Shown here one piece after another: positions 22,348-31,158 of a stretch of 64,000 bases of DNA. The DNA comes from Dactylorhiza incarnata. Lineage: Eukaryota; Streptophyta; Magnoliopsida; Asparagales; Orchidaceae. The position numbers were made by a program, and so were the translations under genes. Location of the stretch: NCBI GenBank assembly GCA_033032865.1, contig JAWHQI010000009.1:15133501-15197500 (forward strand). The letters run 5' to 3'. Each line of letters starts with the position of its first letter. Position 1 is the first letter of the stretch. The notes under the pieces are model-generated. The model searched no databases. It had not been told where the DNA came from and saw only the letters and a program-made list of their open reading frames with translations.

Positions 22348-22961
22348 GTTATCACATTGCCTTGCTATCCCATCCCAAGTGCAATCCCGATGTTGTGCCA
22401 TCCCTTCGATCTGGGTTTGTCTTCATCTGAACTTGAATGGACGGCCTGATCAATCTCATTTTCTCTGCTGAGCCATTGGATCATCTCGCACGATTGATTT
22501 CGAGTCGACGTCTCGATACTCCTTGTTGCCCATCAGCACTGTTGAATGGATGGTCTTCGCCGCGCATCTGCACCGTCTTATCAACCCAAGGAATTTTATT
22601 CCACAGTACTTTTTCTTAATTGGTCGGCCAAATAGATCATGGGGCGGAGTTGTGCTTGGATTTCTCCTTTGGTGAGATATCTTTCCTCTTAAGCATATAT
22701 TTATTGTGCTTTGTTATCAAGCGCCTAATGTGACTAATAAGCACGGTTGTCGATTGCATTTAGGAAATGGCGTAGTCGGTGAAGAGTCTTTTGCGAGCGC
22801 TATCTAATATGAGTTTGAGAAGTTCATGTGATTATTGATTTCAATATCCAAGTTGGGTATGCTCAAGATTTTGAAGAGTCTTTTTCGATTCATTTCACTG
22901 GAGAAATGAAATTATTTGGGTTCTCTCTATTATTTATCTCCAATGTGGTTAGGAAGACTAA
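22347..22961. other. Interval without supported gene
   Basis: Short frames at 22437-22619 and 22828-23052 have no recognisable content; the second runs into the MITE. Nothing else seen. Confidence 0.4.
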
Positions 22962-23091
22962 GGCTCTGTTTGGGGGGACTTATTTTCACCGGTCAAGCGG
23001 TCACGACCGCATGAACCGGACCTTAATTAAGGTCCGGTTCATGCGGTCGTGACCGCTTGACCGGTGAAAATAAGTCCCCCCAAACGGAGCC
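22962..23091. mobile_element. 130-bp palindromic Tourist/Harbinger-like MITE
   Basis: The element reads GGCTCTGTTTGGGGGGACTT from the left and its complement GGCTCCGTTTGGGGGGACTT from the right. The two 65-bp arms are complementary end to end with no loop (centre ccttaattaagg, 23021-23032), and the only mismatch I find is at position 22966/23087. It is flanked by a 3-bp direct repeat TAA (22959-22961 and 23092-23094). A TAA/TTA target duplication and GG-starting TIRs point to PIF/Harbinger (Tourist). It codes for nothing; it could fold as a perfect hairpin in RNA or single-stranded DNA. Confidence 0.88.
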
Positions 23092-23094
23092 TAA

Positions 23095-25214
23095 GATCTC
23101 TATTTTGGAGGTTCATTTTTCATCAAAAGGTGGGAGTTCCATTTTTCACTGGACCTTCATTTTTAACTGGAGCTATCAGCACTGCTCTCCCAAATGGGCT
23201 TAAGAAGTAAGTAAAGTGGTTTGGGGTAGCTCGAGTGCGCACCGACATGGGTAATATATTTTCATATTAACATGTCTGCATTACTTGAAGGATCCATTAC
23301 TAAGAGTTTTGCACCATCACTCACTATAGTACCTTTTTTTATCCTGAAGAAAAAGCGCATGCGCACAAAATGTAATTTCTCGCGAAAAAGCATAAGCCTT
23401 TTTTATTATAAAAAGTTAGTGGTCAATACACAACAAGGCTCTTTTTATTGTTGAGTTAGGAAGCCAAAGAGGTGGGAGGTGAATGCTAGATGAATGATGA
23501 TCATAAAGGCGGCAATTTGAAGAATTTAGAGTTTAGGAGGATGTTTGTGTTTTATGGTGGTAAAACATGTTTTTTAGAATTTAGTGTCATTCTCTTTGAT
23601 TAGATCAAATGAGTCTTTACATATAACAAAGAAAATCTTAAATTGTAGTGAAGAAGAAGAGTGAAGTTTTCATGGTGCAAATCAGCATGTGGTATTTGAC
23701 AAGTGAACCTGCCTGCCCCTATTGGATGCTTAAAGTTGGATGGCCCACTACATGTTCTTTATAGACAAATTAAGGTATTAGGGTTTTCGACTAAACATAG
23801 GTCATACTAATTGTAAATCATTTATCTTGCTATTGTAACCATCAATTTTGGGCAAATTTGAGGAAAGTTGATTATACCATTATAGTGGAGTCTTTGACTG
23901 TGATTCTATGTTTTTCTCTTGTTTGGGGCGTTCATGTTTATGTTTAGTGATCTAATTTTTTTATGTTACGTTTCTCTTGTTTGCTACTTCCTTATAGGTT
24001 CATACAAATAGGAAACATGTTTTTTAGAAAAAGAAAGTTATGTCATATCATAGTGTGTGCTTTTCTCAGGAGATTGGTTTCGTGGCAACATGTGTCAATT
24101 GTGTTGTTTATCTTGTGAATGAGAGAAGCAGGTGCAAAATTATGATCTCCTTTGTTTGAAAGGATGTCATATATTAGTCTTTGTTGCAAGCAAACTCATG
24201 TCTAAGGCTGATGAAGCATGAATATTTCAGCACGAACAAATATATGGATACATAACAAAGTAAATTGATGATAGTGCTCTAAATCATATTTTAGAGGTAC
24301 ACATTAGATGAAAACCTATGTGCTAGTAAGAATGGGAAAACGAAATGATCAAAAAGTAGATGAAAATGTTTAAAAAAGTGTTCCATGTTTCATTCACTTA
24401 GAGCAATATCGAAGTGTGGCAAAATTGAAATGAGAATCAAGTACAAGATTTATTTTAAATTTTTCAGAGACTTTTAATGTGACTACTATTAGCATACAAT
24501 ATAAAATAGAAGCATCGGCAAAACTGTCTTACAAAATAATTGCTAATAATCAAAGCTCTATTTTTTTTACAAATATAGACAAGAAAATAATAGGCCGCTA
24601 TGAAATACACAATATTGTAGCCAATTTCATGTTATATATAATTGATGGGATATTAGTGTCAATACGTTGTTTGTTACCTTCCCCTAACTTGGTAGCCGCT
24701 TGGACAACGTCATTTATCACCTTCTCCTTTCTTGAATGATCGCCTTCAAGGACTGGACACTTACTCTTTGAGATCTCTGTAATGAGAGAGGAGAGCACAA
24801 GTTGATTAGATTGCAAAGCAAACTCAATTTTCTTTCATTCATTCAAAAAGTTATTGCAGCATGACTTATAAATTTTAATAGCAAATGAGTGTATGTATTT
24901 AATGGTGTGAGGAAGTCAAGGGGACAATGAAGAAGTCAAAGGAGGTAATATGTTCATCTAGGATAAAGGGGAATTGCATATGGTGATTGGCTTTAGGAGA
25001 GGGAACTTAGATTTTTAATGAAGTAAAAGTGGGGATCTTGGCCATTGGATGGAGAGGGGAACTGATGCAAACCTAAAATAGTGGGCGATGGGGGGAGGTA
25101 GAAATAAATTCAATATATTTCTGCATGCTTCTTTCTTATTGCAATAATTAACGATAATCACTGATCAATTCAAAATATTAACCCAACCCAATTCTAGCAA
25201 ATGAATGTGATTTG
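23095..25214. other. AT-rich interval without supported gene
   Basis: Only short frames occur. A minus-strand frame at 24816-24598 (SLITEISKSKCPVLEGDHSR and on) reads like a protein for about 45 codons but I cannot assign it. No LTR, TIR or RNA gene recognised. Confidence 0.4.
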
Positions 25215-25760
25215 CAGAAACATCAAATCTTAACCTCCTCTGATGATCCTCGTCGCCAAAAATATACTATAGACATCTCTGAGAGAGGGAAGAGAAAAGT
25301 AATGCAACACATGAGTTCTAATAGTATCAAACCCATGAATAAGACGTACATGAAAATTGTCTTCTTTCTTTTTAAGTTTAATGACATCCACAATGCAATC
25401 AAGTGTAAACTTCTTAAAGAAATCAAACTCTTGATAAAGCCTTTCGAAATGCTATCAGGTGTAAACTTCTTAAAGAAATCAAACTCTTGATAAATTCTTT
25501 CAAACTTAGGAAAATAGGAAGATATATGCAGACATCATCTCTTGTTCCAACTCAAAGACCTGTCGAATAAGCTCATACACTTGTTTTGAAATGTCAATGT
25601 ATAAATAAGTCTCATGATTTCGGGTCTAATCATAGGTGGAATGCATAAGCCTGTAATTATGTCTTACATTATCAGACCTTAAGTGAAGTAGCCATGAGAA
25701 TCATTTGAATCCTACTTCCATGAAAAATCACAATAATTCCATCAATGCATCAAAAAAACA
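25215..25760 (-). pseudogene. Copia gag relic
   Basis: Minus-strand frames, read right to left, give ...FSWLLHLRSDN, QVYELIRQVFELEQEMMSAY, FPKFERIYQEFDFFKKFTPD and then GFDTIRTHVLHYFSLPSLRD, the successive conserved blocks of a copia capsid (compare SWLLHS, QVYELTL and RTHVLNRNPLPYL of copia C). Frames shift several times. A 36-bp stretch (about 25404-25437) is duplicated at 25458-25493. No pol or LTR is attached, so it is an isolated, old fragment. Confidence 0.6.
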
Positions 25761-26326
25761 TATGGTTACAAATTACATGTACTAATGTGACAATTCAAGA
25801 TAATTTGTTTCATCCAAATGCACAGCGGTGTTCATAGAAAAAACAAGAATGATTGTGTGCATCCGGATTTTATCGGCAGTGATCTTCGGCCATAGACATT
25901 CGAAGTTGTGAACTAATTGAGGATTTTGATAAATCTCCCATTAAGGTCATGAGATCAAGCGCACTTTAACAATAACTGAGGGGGAAAATATTGGATCGCC
26001 TAGACATTTGTGACCATCTTAGCACATTACTCATCGAAAAAGATGGTTGGGGGTGAACCCAAGTAATCTGTGATTCGACAATCTTTATGCGGGGATTGAA
26101 CCCTTTGGATGAAGGCCTAGGAGACAATGTCCATAGCAACATGTTACAATGAAGACCTAGGAAATATTGAAAATGCTATATGTTATTAAAGTCTTGTTGG
26201 TTGTGGAATCAGATACCGGTGGATATGAGGAAGGTGAATAAGCGAGTTGCGGGAGGTAGGATTCTTGCGTAATGGGGAAAGTAATGAGATATGTTCTTGC
26301 GGTCTGTATCAAATCAAGCGAGATAT

Positions 26327-26328
<2 letters not shown>
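25761..26328. other. Interval without supported gene
   Basis: Mixed composition with no recognisable coding sequence, LTR end or RNA gene. Confidence 0.4.
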
Positions 26329-26380
<52 letters not shown>

Positions 26381-26515
26381 GTGTGTGTGCGCGCTTGTGT
26401 TCTTGTGTGCATGTGTCTGTGTGCCCGTGTGTGTGTGTGCGCTTCTTTGCGTCTGTGTACGCCTCTACGTCTGTGTGTTTGTTCGTTTGTGTGCCCGTGC
26501 CCGTAAATTATGCAA
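26329..26515. repeat. (CT)n microsatellite and adjoining GT-rich tract
   Basis: A run of about 24 CT units (26329-26377) passes into interrupted GT/TGCG repeats to about 26510. All overlapping long frames (Ser-Leu or Val-Cys rich) are repeat artefacts. Confidence 0.97.
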
Positions 26516-26655
26516 CAAAGAAATAAGAAATACATAGCCGCAAAAAAGTACGTGACAACTTAATATGTAATATTCTATTATGATTCCTTGATAAAAATGT
26601 TTTTGGTAATTAAATATTTATCTGGACTAATTAAATATAATTAAAACTATATGTA

Positions 26656-27523
26656 AGTCGTTAAAAACACCGCACTTTTGGCTATGAGCGTATCAAATTC
26701 ATAAGAATTTAGGTCTAAAATCCTCCTCTAAAAAATACTAGGCTCACTACAGAAAGAGGCAATCTCCGTGCACACCAGTGGGCTGTAATTGCCGGCGACC
26801 TTGCTCTCCGCTGCCCCTCTTCATCCTCCCCCAATATCTGAAAAGCATTGATCCATCTTGTCTTGACCCTACTTCCGAAAGATGGATGATGCCATGAATA
26901 GAGCGCCGACCAAACCAGCATATCCCCGACCGAGTTCCGGCTGGGCAATGAAGAGAGGGCTTGAGGAGATGAGGCAGAGAGTGGAGGAGAAGAGGGAGAG
27001 GAGAAATGCGGAGGAATGACATCGGAGATGAGGATTTAGCGGCGGCGCTTGAAATGCTTGGAGATATGCTCTTGAGTACGGAACGGAAGAAGCTTGAAAT
27101 GGCAATGAAGGTGGAGAAAATGAGGATGGAGATTGAGTTGAAACGCACCGAGATTATCCTCCACTGTCACCGCCCGATCTTTGATGTCATTTCCAACTAT
27201 TCCTAAAGCCGACTGATGAATCTCGATCCTTCAATCGACGTTGGTGCCACTCGACATCTCAATGTATCTGTTTTCTCTTGGATCAAAATTAGGTGAGATT
27301 GTTCCAGTAATTAGGTGTTTATCACACGGTGAAATGTTTCACTCTGAAATGTTCCGGCAATTAGGTGTTTATCACACTTAAAATTTTAGATTGTAAGTTC
27401 TTTTTCATTGGTTTGTTGTTAATGATATTGCGGTGTCTTTAACATTTTTGTATGCATTTTGCATAGTGTGGTGCCTTTAACAAATTTGTGCACGTTGCCA
27501 AAAATACGGTGCTTTTAACAACT
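26656..27523. mobile_element. 868-bp TIR-bounded non-autonomous DNA element
   Basis: The left end (26656-26682, AGTCGTTAAAAACACCGC then acttttggc) is complementary to the right end (27497-27523) at 23 of 27 positions. Subterminal copies of the same phrase (cggtgtctttaaca, tggtgcctttaaca) lie at about 27430 and 27470, and a ~25-bp direct repeat around aattaggtgtttatcacac occurs at 27312 and 27361. I could not fix a target duplication, so the superfamily is open (Mutator- or hAT-like). It encloses a trihelix-like coding fragment. Confidence 0.55.
27006..27206 (+). pseudogene. Trihelix-type transcription factor C-terminal fragment
   Basis: The frame reads GDEDLAAALEMLGDMLLSTE, then EMAMKVEKMRMEIELKRTEI and ILHCHRPIFDVIS. 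It follows the C-terminal helix of plant trihelix (ASIL/6b-interacting-like) proteins, which has an LGDxFxxxE segment followed by EMxxxxEKMRMEMELKRTEMIL and a QRRI tail. The characteristic N-terminal Trp-rich DNA-binding trihelix is not present upstream within the element. It may be a captured host-gene piece or the remnant of a transposon-encoded Myb/SANT-like protein. Confidence 0.45.
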
Positions 27524-27553
27524 CTCTTAAAATAATAATAATAATATGTCCAT
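27207..27553. other. Right flank of the TIR element
   Basis: AT-rich with the subterminal repeats described for the TIR element. The last 5 bp (27549-27553, TCCAT) are the left target duplication of the Tat element. Confidence 0.5.
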
Positions 27554-28592
27554 TGTTGAATCCGAAATTGCACCTCCGAAGGAAATCGGAGGCTGCGGGC
27601 TGTCGGTTACTTTTTGGTTAAAGAAAATGAGACCGCTGGGAGCGGTCAAGGCCAGACTTCGCCCATCACGGCGAATGTCACTCCTGTGACGGGCTTTCCT
27701 TTGATTCAAATAAAGAGGTTAAGCGGGCTGCGAGAGCAGAACAAAAGAAGCCGGCCGGTCAGACAGGTCGCAAGACGGGAAACTCGAGACCGCAGCTCAA
27801 ACAAGCGAGATCCTGGATTCGAGTGTGCGTGCGTTGGGAACGTCGTTGCCCCTATTTATAGGCTCGGGGGCCTGCCCGAACGGGTAGGGATAAAATAATC
27901 GTCTGCCCGGGTACAGGAGAATCGGGCAGGCGGCAACGGGATACAAAGAAGAGAAAAGAAAGAAGTCGCGCGGCTTGGCGGCTTGCGCTTCCGATCTGCC
28001 TTGGTCGGGGACTAAAGATGCTGTGATCAAGGCGATGATGCAACCCGAGCGGTCTCCGACTTGAGACCGCGGCTTGTCTTCTGGGCTTGAACCTTGAGTC
28101 TTCATGGCGCAACCCGGGCGGTCTCCGACTTGAGACCGCAGCTTGCCTTCTGGGCTTGAACCTTGGGTCTTCATGGCGCAACCCGGGAGGTCTCCGACTT
28201 GAAACCGCGGCTTGCCTTCTGGGCTTGAACCTTGGTGATCTTCAATCCTTGGAGGCGATCTGAATTCTATCAGACCGCCCGGTTTGTATTGAATGGTGTT
28301 GAAGGACCCTGTTGAGTCTGAACCGGGCGACTTGTATCCTCAGCCTTCTGGGCTTGAACCTTGGGTCTTCATGGCGCAACCCGGGCGGTCTCCCACTTGA
28401 GACCACGGCTTGCCTTCTGGGCTTGAACCTTAGTGATCTTCAATCCTTGGAGCCGATCTGAATTCTATCAGACCGCCCAGTTTGTATTGACTGGTGCTGA
28501 AGGACCCTGTTGAGTCTGAACCGGGCGACTTGTATCCTCAGACCGCCCGGTCTGCGAGAATTGCTATTCGGATGCGGTCTTCTGGGTAAACA
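27554..28592 (-). repeat. Tat 3' LTR
   Basis: 1039 bp, starting TGTTGAATCC and ending ATAAACA-like GGGTAAACA. It contains internal direct repeats: a 69-bp unit beginning CAACCCG(A/G)GCGGTCTCC at 28041, 28110 and 28179, with a fourth at 28377, and a second unit (gatcttcaatccttgg...) at about 28230 and 28435. On the minus strand a TATA box lies at 27853-27860. The internal edge at 28593 begins with the complement of a purine-rich tract (taatccccgc). Confidence 0.93.
27853..27860 (-). promoter_or_regulatory. TATA box in Tat 3' LTR
   Basis: The complement reads CTATAAATAGGGGC, a strong plant TATA context. In this copy it would drive transcription leftwards into flanking DNA. Confidence 0.75.
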
Positions 28593-28781
28593 TAATCCCC
28601 GCATATTTTTAAATCCCGAAGAGATTTCGAAAATATTAGTTCTAGCCGGAGACCGCGCCGACCCTGCCTCGTGGGTTATAAATGTTTTGGAAGCTTCTTT
28701 TTCCCGCATAATTGAAGTATTATCACGGGTCGCTACTCGCCGCTTGCGGTTAGAACCTTCCGGGTAGATAACTTAATCAGA
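28593..28781. promoter_or_regulatory. Putative promoter of the first plus-strand Tat ORF
   Basis: Just inside the 3' LTR, a TATA-like ttataaat occurs at about 28676 on the plus strand, about 105 bp before the ATG at 28782. It is only positional evidence. Confidence 0.35.
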
Positions 28782-29637
28782 ATGGTGAACCTCATGGCAG
28801 AGTTGGAAGGCCGCCAGAAATCGATCAAAGACCGCGGGGGAGATCGTCCGAGGGATAAAAAGAAGAAGAGGAAGAAGACTCCTCAAGTCGAAAAAGTTGA
28901 CCAAACAGTAACCGTTGCTTCTACGGGCAAGCCGACCGACCTACCCCCTGCGCTGACAATCGATTTGTCGACTAAAAATGAAGCGGGTTGTTCGAACCTG
29001 CCCCCAGCCGATCCGCCTGCCCCATCTAATAAGGCGACTGACCCCCCCCCCCCCCCCCCCCCCCCCTGTAGACAAGACGAACTCTGAAATTGTCATCCCG
29101 AAGGCCGACGGGGTCGATTCTTTTAACATGGAGATTACTCCTTCTGGAGTATATCATTTAAAGATAAGTGATGAAGGAGGAGAAGCAGTTGACTCTCCCA
29201 AGCCGACGGGTCACCAGAGCCCGGTAGTAAACATTGAGGATAATCTGATCTCCCCGCAACAGGTCGGCCAGGAGTCGTCCAAGAAGAGGAAGAGAGAGGA
29301 GACAGCAGCAGATAGGCTCCTGAGGAAGGCCAAGAGCCTAAAGGCCAAGAATAGAGCTGCTTCCAGAAAACCGGGAGCGGGCAACCTGCAAAGCAAGGCA
29401 CATGAAAGAGAAGTCTCAGAGGGACTGAAGACCCCTTCGCCCAAGTCGGGCGACCAGGTTTCTGCTGATGCTCACAGCATGACTGTGAGCGATATTATCA
29501 AGGACTTTGATTCTCTCAAGAAGCAGGACGAATTACTGGGGACTTTTGCCGACCTGAATGCGGCTGACTTCCCTGGAGAGGATGCGACCAGAGTTACGAA
29601 GGCTGCCCTGGCTGAAGATGCGACCAGAATTCTGTGA
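28782..29637 (+). pseudogene. Tat plus-strand ORF 1 (Lys/Pro-rich, unknown), frameshifted at poly-C
   Basis: The frame from 28782 starts MVNLMAELEGRQKSIKDRGG with a basic KKKKRKK cluster at about residues 26-33 and runs into a 25-C tract at 29042-29066. Past the tract, coding continues in another frame (VDKTNSEIVIPKADGVDSFN, then KKRKREETAADRLLRKAKSL) to 29635. A change in C-tract length explains the shift. Basic clusters suggest nuclear localisation; no domain is recognised. It lies antisense to gag-pol, in the Tat 3' spacer. It could be the 5' part of one spliced gene with the coiled-coil region downstream. Confidence 0.5.
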
Positions 29638-29959
29638 TGACCGGGCTGCTGCTTATAAGGGCGAAGGCGGAGAAAGTGAGAGATCAACTGGATAAGCCGC
29701 CGCCACCGCCGCTCAATCTTCTTATGCAAGGTAAAGGAGTTGCGAGTTACCGCCCTGTCCGTTTTTTCCAAACGCGGTCTCGAAAAAAGTTAAGCGACTT
29801 GATACTGAACCCGCCGCCGAGCTTCTTTCCCTCCGCTGCTCAATTCTCAGCTGCTAAGCGAAAGCAGAATGATAGGTCGTGGAGAGAGCAACGCCGAAGG
29901 ATGGATCCGGAGCAAGCTAAGTGACATGTTCATTCGAGCCTTAATCCCACCGTTGCGGC

Positions 29960-30623
29960 TTGTAAGCGAGAAGAGTCTGAAACGAGCGGTCTAGCTATGC
30001 CTCTTTTATAAGGTTTTGTTCGCCCGACCTTTCTAATCATGTCTTTCTTGTCTGCAGATGATCCGGAGTCCATTCCGAAGCCGGGCGAACTGGTGACTTA
30101 CCTTCCCCCACTGACTTCATCCCTTCCGAGTTCCTCAACAAACCCGGACACCCGGATGGAGGAGGAGATGGCTGCCCTCCAAGAAAACTTTGAAATCATC
30201 AAGAAGCAGTTAAAGGCCCTTGAAGAGCGGGAGAAAACCGCCCAGGATGAAAAGGCTGCGATGCGAGCTGCGATGGAGGCCGAGCGGAAAGAAAGTCGGG
30301 CTGCAATGGAGGCCGAGCGGAAAGAACGACGCGAGAGGTAAAAGGCGCAGTAGGACCAGGTTGCCGCATTGACCGCGCGGCTTGACAGAGGAAAGAGAGA
30401 AATCCGCAAACTTGAGGATGATTGCGCGTACTATAGAGATAAATACCTGCATCTGACTAGGGAAGTCAGCGGAAGCCGGCGACCTTTTAATGCAGTTGAT
30501 GAAGGTCGTCGCAGATCAAACCGCCCGATCGTTGGGATGAGTTCAGCTCTTCCAGCGGCCGGGATGACTGATCCCGCTATTAATGCGAGTGAAGCCGCAA
30601 CGACACCCTGCCTGCTCGCATGA
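29960..30623 (+). pseudogene. Tat plus-strand coiled-coil ORF
   Basis: After an acceptor-like tttcttgtctgcag (ending at 30057) the frame at 30039-30341 has DDPESIPKPGELVTYLPPLT and then a charged heptad-like region (EEEMAALQENFEIIKKQLKA, then AAMRAAMEAERKESRAAMEA) that predicts a coiled coil with a short duplicated EAERKE(S/R)R unit. It stops at a TAA (30339-30341); a shifted frame continues at 30369-30623 (LDRGKREIRKLEDDCAYYRD). A donor-like cttgtaagc is at about 29957. Probably an exon of the same antisense gene as ORF 1; function unknown. Confidence 0.45.
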
Positions 30624-31113
30624 TTCCAGTCGCGCGGGTGGAACGGGATGCTGCGCGGCTTCACAGCATCATTCACCATCTTCATCGCAGCATTAACCAG
30701 ATGCAAAGTAGCGTCCTTCAAGTCGGTGACCATGTCGCCCGACTTCATCGGGAAGATGTTCCAGACGATGCCCGCCAGCAGTGAGCGGTTTAAGACAATT
30801 CTTGTAATATTATTTTTATTCGGTCCCTTTGACAACCTTGAATATTCGAACTGAATTTTATGATATCCGACCTGCTCTGCAGATCGTGCGGTCTGTGATT
30901 TGAATGTTCTTATTTCCTTAGTGTATTGATAGACGTCTGTGAATTTGCTTTATAAACCGAGCGGCTGGTTTCTGCTGTTCTCTAAACCGTTTACTTTGAT
31001 TTCGCTTCTTATGGTTTACTGCTAACGAACTGGCTTTATGTACGAAATTCTGCCCGCGCGGGTTGATTAGGCTAGCCGCGATTTGACCTTTGCTAAATGC
31101 AGATCACTTACTC
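30624..31113. other. Spacer between Tat plus-strand ORFs
   Basis: No supported gene. It is partly AT-rich and contains CCG/CGG palindromes such as ccgagcgg (30957) and cccgcgcggg (31051). Confidence 0.5.
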
Positions 31114-31121
31114 TATAAGTA
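31114..31121 (+). promoter_or_regulatory. TATA box of the Tat antisense gene
   Basis: CTATAAGTA lies 38 bp upstream of the ATG at 31159, and the sequence between has a short A/C-rich leader. This spacing implies a very short 5' UTR. Confidence 0.55.
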
Positions 31122-31158
31122 GCGACCCTTCCGAGGACTCTTTCAACAGAATTTCAAA

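Noticed and set aside
22234..22471. Arg-Glu repeat protein
   Set aside because: Encoded only by the (GA)n microsatellite.
26247..26537. Ser-Leu/Val-Cys membrane-like protein
   Set aside because: Encoded by (CT)n and (GT)n repeats in all phases.
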